NCBI GenBank assembly: GCA_021824175.1
Contig: JAKALP010000041.1
Location: 1 to 43,081, forward strand
From: Deltaproteobacteria bacterium
GTDB taxonomy: Bacteria; Desulfobacterota; Desulfobacteria; Desulfobacterales; Desulfosarcinaceae
Reading direction: 5' to 3'
DNA length: 43,081 nt
In this document: positions 39,125 through 43,081 of the stretch, one piece after another
How the letters are laid out: the number at the start of each line of letters is the position of its first letter
How positions within the stretch are numbered: the stretch's first letter is position 1
The notes under the pieces: model-generated
What the model was told of the DNA's origin: nothing
The model's database searches: none
The model's input: only the letters and a program-made list of their open reading frames with translations
Translations under genes and position numbers: made by a program

Positions 39125-41443
39125 TCAAGCTGGAGGTAAAGCGCCTTTTTTGAGAATTCGACCCGCAATAACCGCCTGCCCCAGCGAAATCCCTCCGTCA
39201 TTGGTCGGCACCAGAGCATGACTATATACATCGAACCCTTGTTGTTGCAAGGCGCCGGTCAAGCCGGTGAGCAGCAGGGCGTTCTGGAAACAGCCGCCGC
39301 TGAGCACCACGCGGGTCAGGCCGGTTTGGGCGCGGATCTGGCCGCACAGATCGGCGAACAGGGCCGCCAAGGTATCGTGAAAACGGCGGCTGATGATAAA
39401 GGCCGGCACGCCGTGCAGCAAGTCATCCACCACCGCGCGGATGATGGGCGCGGCTTGAATCCGCGCCACCGGCTCTTTGCTCCAGGCATAGGCATAACTG
39501 CCCTGGGCCTGGCCGTCGGCCATCATCTCCAGCTCCATGGCGGCCTGGCCTTCGAAGGCCACATCGCGGCGCAAACCGATGATGGCGGCCACGGCATCAA
39601 ATAGCCGCCCCAGGCTGGAGGTCAGGGGCGCGTTGATGTGCTTCTCGATCATCTGCAGAATCACGCTGGCCTTGTCCCTGGAAGTATCATTGATGAAAGG
39701 CAGCGCCAGATCCCACAAGTCCAGCCCGAAGGCCTGGTGCAGCCAGGCCAGGCCCATGCGCCAGGGCTCCTTGATGGCCGCGGCGCTGCCGGGCATGGCC
39801 ACCTGTTCGATGTGCGCCAGGCGCTCGAAGTTCGCCAGATCCGCCTTTAATACTTCACTGCCCCACACGGTGTGGTCCGGGCCAAAGCCCGTACCGTCAA
39901 AGGCCAGGCCGATGACCGGGCCGTCGATTTGATGTTCGGCCATGCAGGCCGCGATGTGGGCATGGTGATGCTGCACTTGGATCACCGGCAGGCCGGAGCT
40001 CTCCCTGGCCCAGCGGGTGTTGAGATAATCGGGGTGCAGATCGCAGGCCACGGCCTGGGGGGTGATGTCGAGGATGCGCTGCAGATGGGTGCGGGTCAGA
40101 AGGAAGAACTCTTCGGTGGCCTGGTTTTCCAGATCGCCGATATGCTGGCTGACAAAGGCTTGGTTGCCCTTGGTCAAACAGAGGGTGTTCTTCAGCTCCG
40201 CGCCGCAGGCCAGCACCATGGGAAGTTCTTCTTTCAGGAAGACCGGCACGGGCACGAACCCGCGCGAGCGCCGCACCAGGCGCGTGCGGCCCGCCACGGT
40301 GCGCGCGATGCTGTCGTCCGAGCGCAAGCGAATGGGACGATTATGGATCAGGAAGTAATCGGCGATTTGATCCAGACGGGTGAAGGCTTCGTCATTGTCA
40401 ATGGCAATGGGTTCTTCGCTTAAGTTGGCGCTGGTCATCACCAGGGCGACAAATCCGTGGGCCATGAGAAGAAAATGCAGCGGCGTGTAGGGCAGCATCA
40501 CGCCGTAGTAATGGTTGCGCGGGGCCACGGCAAAGGCCAGCTTTTCGGGCAAGAGCTTGGGCAGCAGCACAATGGGGCGCTGGATGGTGGCCAGCAGTTG
40601 GGCCTCTTCTTGGCCCACATGGGCAAAGGTCCGGATGGTTTCCAGATCCGGCGCCATGACCGCCAGGGGTTTTTCTTCGCGGTGCTTGCGTTGCCGCAGC
40701 CGGGTCACGGCGTCATCATTAAAAGCATCCACGGCCAGATGAAAACCGCCCAAGCCTTTGACGGCCAGGATGTGGCCGGCCTGGAGCAATTGGGCCGCCT
40801 GGGCAATGGCATCGCCATTGGTGAGCGGGCGGCGCCGGGCATCGTAAAGGGCCACGCTCGGGCCGCACTCGGCGCAGGCATTGGGCTGGGCGTGGTAGCG
40901 CCGGTCAACGGGATCATCGTACTCGGCCTGGCAAAGAGCGCACATGGTAAAACCGGCCATGGCGGTATTGGGCCGGTCATAGGGAATGTCATCGATAATG
41001 GTGTAGCGCGGGCCGCAGTTGGTGCAATTGATAAAGGGGTAGTGAAAGCGGCGGTCGTCGGGATCGAACAGCTCGCGCAAGCAATCGTGGCAGATGGCCA
41101 CATCGGGCGAGATCAGGGCCGTGCGGCTGGGTGCGGCCTGGCTGTGTTCGATGGTGAATGCTTCGTAACCGGTCACCGGGCAGTCTTGGATCTGGATAGC
41201 AGTGATGTGGGCCAGGGGCGGCTTCTGCGCGGGCAGGGCTTTGAAAAAGGCTTCCACACTTTGGGCCGGGCCTTCCACCTCAATGGTGACACCGGCGGCC
41301 GTATTGTTGACCCACCCGTGCAATTGAAATTGATGGGCCAGGCGATGCACAAAGGGCCGAAAGCCCACGCCTTGAACAATGCCGCTGATTTGGGCCCGTT
41401 GGGCCACGATCGCATGGCCGGAAGAAGGCGGGCGAAGATTCAT
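39125..41443 (-). CDS. hypF: Carbamoyltransferase HypF, [NiFe]-hydrogenase maturation
   Basis: 772 aa enzyme that makes the cyano ligand precursor of the [NiFe] centre from carbamoyl phosphate and passes it to HypE. Domains seen in order: acylphosphatase (about 12-100, GIVQGVGFRPFVHRLA), two zinc-finger Cys pairs (CHDCL, CTNCG, CALCQ, CAECG between about 118 and 194), a YrdC-like domain (about 205-385, KGLGGFHLAVDA) and a Kae1-like domain with VQHHHAHIAACMAEH. Full length, no missing motif. hypC lies just upstream. HypA, B, D and E are not in the window. Confidence 0.97.
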   Translation of the reverse strand: MNLRPPSSGHAIVAQRAQISGIVQGVGFRPFVHRLAHQFQLHGWVNNTAAGVTIEVEGPAQSVEAFFKALPAQKPPLAHITAIQIQDCPVTGYEAFTIEHSQAAPSRTALISPDVAICHDCLRELFDPDDRRFHYPFINCTNCGPRYTIIDDIPYDRPNTAMAGFTMCALCQAEYDDPVDRRYHAQPNACAECGPSVALYDARRRPLTNGDAIAQAAQLLQAGHILAVKGLGGFHLAVDAFNDDAVTRLRQRKHREEKPLAVMAPDLETIRTFAHVGQEEAQLLATIQRPIVLLPKLLPEKLAFAVAPRNHYYGVMLPYTPLHFLLMAHGFVALVMTSANLSEEPIAIDNDEAFTRLDQIADYFLIHNRPIRLRSDDSIARTVAGRTRLVRRSRGFVPVPVFLKEELPMVLACGAELKNTLCLTKGNQAFVSQHIGDLENQATEEFFLLTRTHLQRILDITPQAVACDLHPDYLNTRWARESSGLPVIQVQHHHAHIAACMAEHQIDGPVIGLAFDGTGFGPDHTVWGSEVLKADLANFERLAHIEQVAMPGSAAAIKEPWRMGLAWLHQAFGLDLWDLALPFINDTSRDKASVILQMIEKHINAPLTSSLGRLFDAVAAIIGLRRDVAFEGQAAMELEMMADGQAQGSYAYAWSKEPVARIQAAPIIRAVVDDLLHGVPAFIISRRFHDTLAALFADLCGQIRAQTGLTRVVLSGGCFQNALLLTGLTGALQQQGFDVYSHALVPTNDGGISLGQAVIAGRILKKGALPPA

Positions 41444-41451
41444 GGGGTTGT

Positions 41452-41685
41452 CTATGGCAGGGGATCGCCGCTGGCCGCGGCTGCTTGGCGGAGCAGTTCC
41501 AGGGTCTCCAGGGCGGCCGCGGCATCCAGTTTTTGGATGGCGAAGCCGGCATGCACAATGACGTAATCGCCCACCTGGACATCCTCCAGCAACATCAGGC
41601 TGGTTTCGCGCTGCACGCCAGCCACGTCAATGGTGGCGTTCTGACCATCGATGCGGGTGATCCGCGAAGGCACGGCAAGGCACAT
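41452..41685 (-). CDS. hypC: Hydrogenase maturation chaperone HypC
   Basis: 77 aa. MCLAVPSRI at the N-terminus contains the essential Cys2 that binds the Fe(CN)2CO precursor together with HypD; DVQVGDYVIVHAGFAIQKLD is the conserved second part. GGGAGAAATTC precedes the ATG. It is the first gene of hypC-hypF; hypF begins 8 bases after its stop. Confidence 0.96.
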   Translation of the reverse strand: MCLAVPSRITRIDGQNATIDVAGVQRETSLMLLEDVQVGDYVIVHAGFAIQKLDAAAALETLELLRQAAAASGDPLP

Positions 41686-41829
41686 GGTTTGAATTTCTCC
41701 CTTCCCGTGGAGCGGTGAGATGCTCCAGTTGTGAAGTCAAAAGTAGCATCAAAGGGGCTGGGGTGCAAGCGACGAACAGTGACCAACAGCTTTGGGGGTA
41801 GGGGAAGTTTCCTAAATAGATTTTGTAAC

Positions 41830-43081
41830 CGTTCACAGGGCAAACAACCCATAGATTTAACAAGAAATCCGGTTATATTGTAACTACTTGAAAATATTAT
41901 AAAAACCGCTAGATTTTTTATTCTAGCCATGCTATATTCTCGGTATGGGATTCAAAAGACCATTTACCGAGATTGAATGGGCGGCAACCCCACCGACAGT
42001 GCGGCAGTACATAGAGATGCTGGAAAAAAGCATTCTTCATCTGACACAAAGCATTGCCGATCTTAAGGGACGCACGGAAAAACTGGAGTGCCGGGTTAAT
42101 CGCAATTCCCAAAATTCCAGTCAGCCGCCTTCCGTCGATGGGCCGTTTGCCAAACCGCAGCGCAAGAAGAAAAGCTCCAAGAAGAACAAAGGCGGTCAAA
42201 AAGGTCACCATGGGCACCGGCAACAAATGCTCAAACCAACCAAAACAGTTGTGGTGCCACCGACGCATTGCAACTGTGGGTGTAAAACCATAAAGAAAAT
42301 GAAACCTTTCTACACCCATCAGCAGATCGAATTGCCGGAAATTGAGCTTGATGTCACCCATTATGTGCTGCACAAAGGCACCTGCGGTGATTGTGGTAAA
42401 ATGGTATCGGCAAAGCTTTTAAAAGAGCAGGCTTTCGGATACGGTCCTCGGATGAGCGCCCTGATTGCCGAACTGAGCGGCATACAAGGAGCAAGCCGCA
42501 AGTCGGTGCAGCAGTTTTTAAATTCGGTTCTGGGTGTTGCCATCTCAACCGGAAGCATTCAAAAAGTCATTGACCGGGCTTGCGAGGCCACCAAACCGGC
42601 TTATGATAAAATGGCTGAAATGGCGCGATGCGACAAAGTCGGCTACATTGATGAAACCAGTTGGTTTAAAGCCGGCAAATTGCAATGGCTTTGGGTGATG
42701 GTTACCTCTTCGGTGGCCTTCTACCTTGTGCATCCGCGCAGATCCCGTGAAGCATTCAACGAGTTGGTAAAGCATTGGCAAGGAATTTTGGTCAGCGACA
42801 ATTTCAGGGTCTATCAAAATTGGATCAACCACAATCAACAATGTCTTGCCCATTTTATCCGCAAAGCCCGCGCGCTTTCCGAAAGCGGCAACAAACAGAT
42901 GGGTGCTTTTGGCGAGCTAATGCTATCTTTACTCCAACAGCTATGTCATTTTGCCAAGGCACCACCGGCAAAGCCAGAGTGGAGCGACTTCTATACCCGA
43001 TTCTTACAGTTGCTGATGCTCCATGATGATTTGAAAAATGAAGCGGGCAAACTGGCTCGGTCTCTTATATCCGTTATGGAT
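41830..43081 (+). mobile_element. IS66-type insertion sequence, left part
   Basis: The element enters the window from the left of the transposase gene and runs off the right edge. The segment TGTAACCGTTCACAGGGC at 41830-41847 may be its left terminal repeat, but the matching right end is outside. No tnpA/tnpB-like genes precede the transposase, so it would be of the single-gene IS66 type. The 150 bases before hypC are AT-rich relative to the rest. Confidence 0.6.
41945..43081 (+). CDS. IS66-family transposase (partial, C-terminus outside window)
   Basis: 379 codons visible from the ATG at 41945, open to the window end. Seen: an N-terminal coiled coil (about 20-55), a disordered Lys/Ser/Gln-rich stretch with GGQKGHHGH, a zinc-finger-like Cys group (CNCGC and CGDCG), the helical zf/HTH region ASRKSVQQFLN, and the DDE domain with the first Asp in GYIDETSW (about residue 236) and the second in LVSDNFRVYQNW (about 280). 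The catalytic Glu lies beyond the window. A GCTAGA/TCTAGC hairpin (41908-41927) lies just upstream. Confidence 0.92.
   Translation, partial: MGFKRPFTEIEWAATPPTVRQYIEMLEKSILHLTQSIADLKGRTEKLECRVNRNSQNSSQPPSVDGPFAKPQRKKKSSKKNKGGQKGHHGHRQQMLKPTKTVVVPPTHCNCGCKTIKKMKPFYTHQQIELPEIELDVTHYVLHKGTCGDCGKMVSAKLLKEQAFGYGPRMSALIAELSGIQGASRKSVQQFLNSVLGVAISTGSIQKVIDRACEATKPAYDKMAEMARCDKVGYIDETSWFKAGKLQWLWVMVTSSVAFYLVHPRRSREAFNELVKHWQGILVSDNFRVYQNWINHNQQCLAHFIRKARALSESGNKQMGAFGELMLSLLQQLCHFAKAPPAKPEWSDFYTRFLQLLMLHDDLKNEAGKLARSLISVMD

Noticed and set aside
40457-41566. 369-codon open frame on plus opposite hypF/hypC
   Set aside because: Antisense to clear HypF and HypC motifs; no domain recognised.

Overview
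This window looks like a chromosomal segment of an anaerobic, GC-rich member of the Desulfobacterota (Desulfosarcina/Desulfatitalea-type sulfate reducer or relative). The inference rests on gene content: sigma-54 PAS regulators, nickel and corrinoid handling genes, HypF/HypC, MetF with a short MetE-like methyltransferase, a RACo-like corrinoid activator and a 4-hydroxybutyryl-CoA dehydratase-like enzyme. Large hairpin-forming intergenic repeats point the same way. No rRNA, tRNA or CRISPR array was seen.

Layout. (1) 1-5.5 kb: two paralogous sigma-54 activators on the minus strand (the first cut by the window edge) flank a secreted serine hydrolase lipoprotein. A near-perfect -24/-12 promoter and palindromic upstream sites lie upstream of the hydrolase. 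(2) 5.8-11.6 kb, minus strand: an HD-GYP protein, a MoxR/VWA pair, a MetE-like methyltransferase, and the operon rubredoxin-like / cobalamin adenosyltransferase / flavin reductase. (3) 11.7-14.5 kb, plus strand: ketopantoate-reductase-like, DUF1786 ASKHA ATPase, MarC. (4) 14.9-16.7 kb, minus strand: MetF and a TauE/SafE exporter. (5) 17.0-25.4 kb: a metal-uptake island, read here as nickel (cobalt or a corrinoid are alternatives). It has exbB-exbD-tonB-DUF3842-cooT-NikL-like on plus. Facing it on minus are a DUF4198/TonB-receptor pair and a DUF4198/NikK-like/small membrane protein/CbiM operon. (6) 25.8-33.7 kb: a PETase/cutinase-like secreted hydrolase, an AONS-family enzyme, an SDR, a thioesterase, an Asp/Glu racemase, DUF3786, a quinone-reductase-like flavoprotein and a RACo-like protein without a ferredoxin domain. 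(7) 33.9-34.6 kb: decayed genes (a deleted PIN toxin with a surviving antitoxin, and a frameshifted DUF2628 gene). (8) 34.8-41.7 kb, minus strand: a beta-lactamase-fold hydrolase, the 4-hydroxybutyryl-CoA dehydratase-like enzyme with an alpha/beta hydrolase, and hypC-hypF. (9) 41.9 kb to the end: a partial IS66-type transposase.

How the genes may work together (inference). The outer-membrane receptor, ExbBD-TonB and CbiM/NikK-like proteins would bring in nickel. CooT and HypC/HypF would serve maturation of nickel enzymes (CODH, [NiFe] hydrogenase). The adenosyltransferase, MetF, MetE-like and RACo-like proteins belong to C1/corrinoid metabolism.

Most notable signal: each of the three transcription units of the metal island appears to begin with a TTGAC-type promoter. 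Each is followed within about 5-13 nt of the predicted start by a small hairpin with a UGAA-containing loop. Each then has an intrinsic-terminator-like hairpin 34-46 nt before the first start codon. This could be an undescribed family of attenuators or metal-sensing leaders. A second strong signal is the sigma-54 hydrolase module between duplicated activators, with a related secreted polyester-hydrolase-like gene 23 kb away that shares the same dispersed palindromic repeat.
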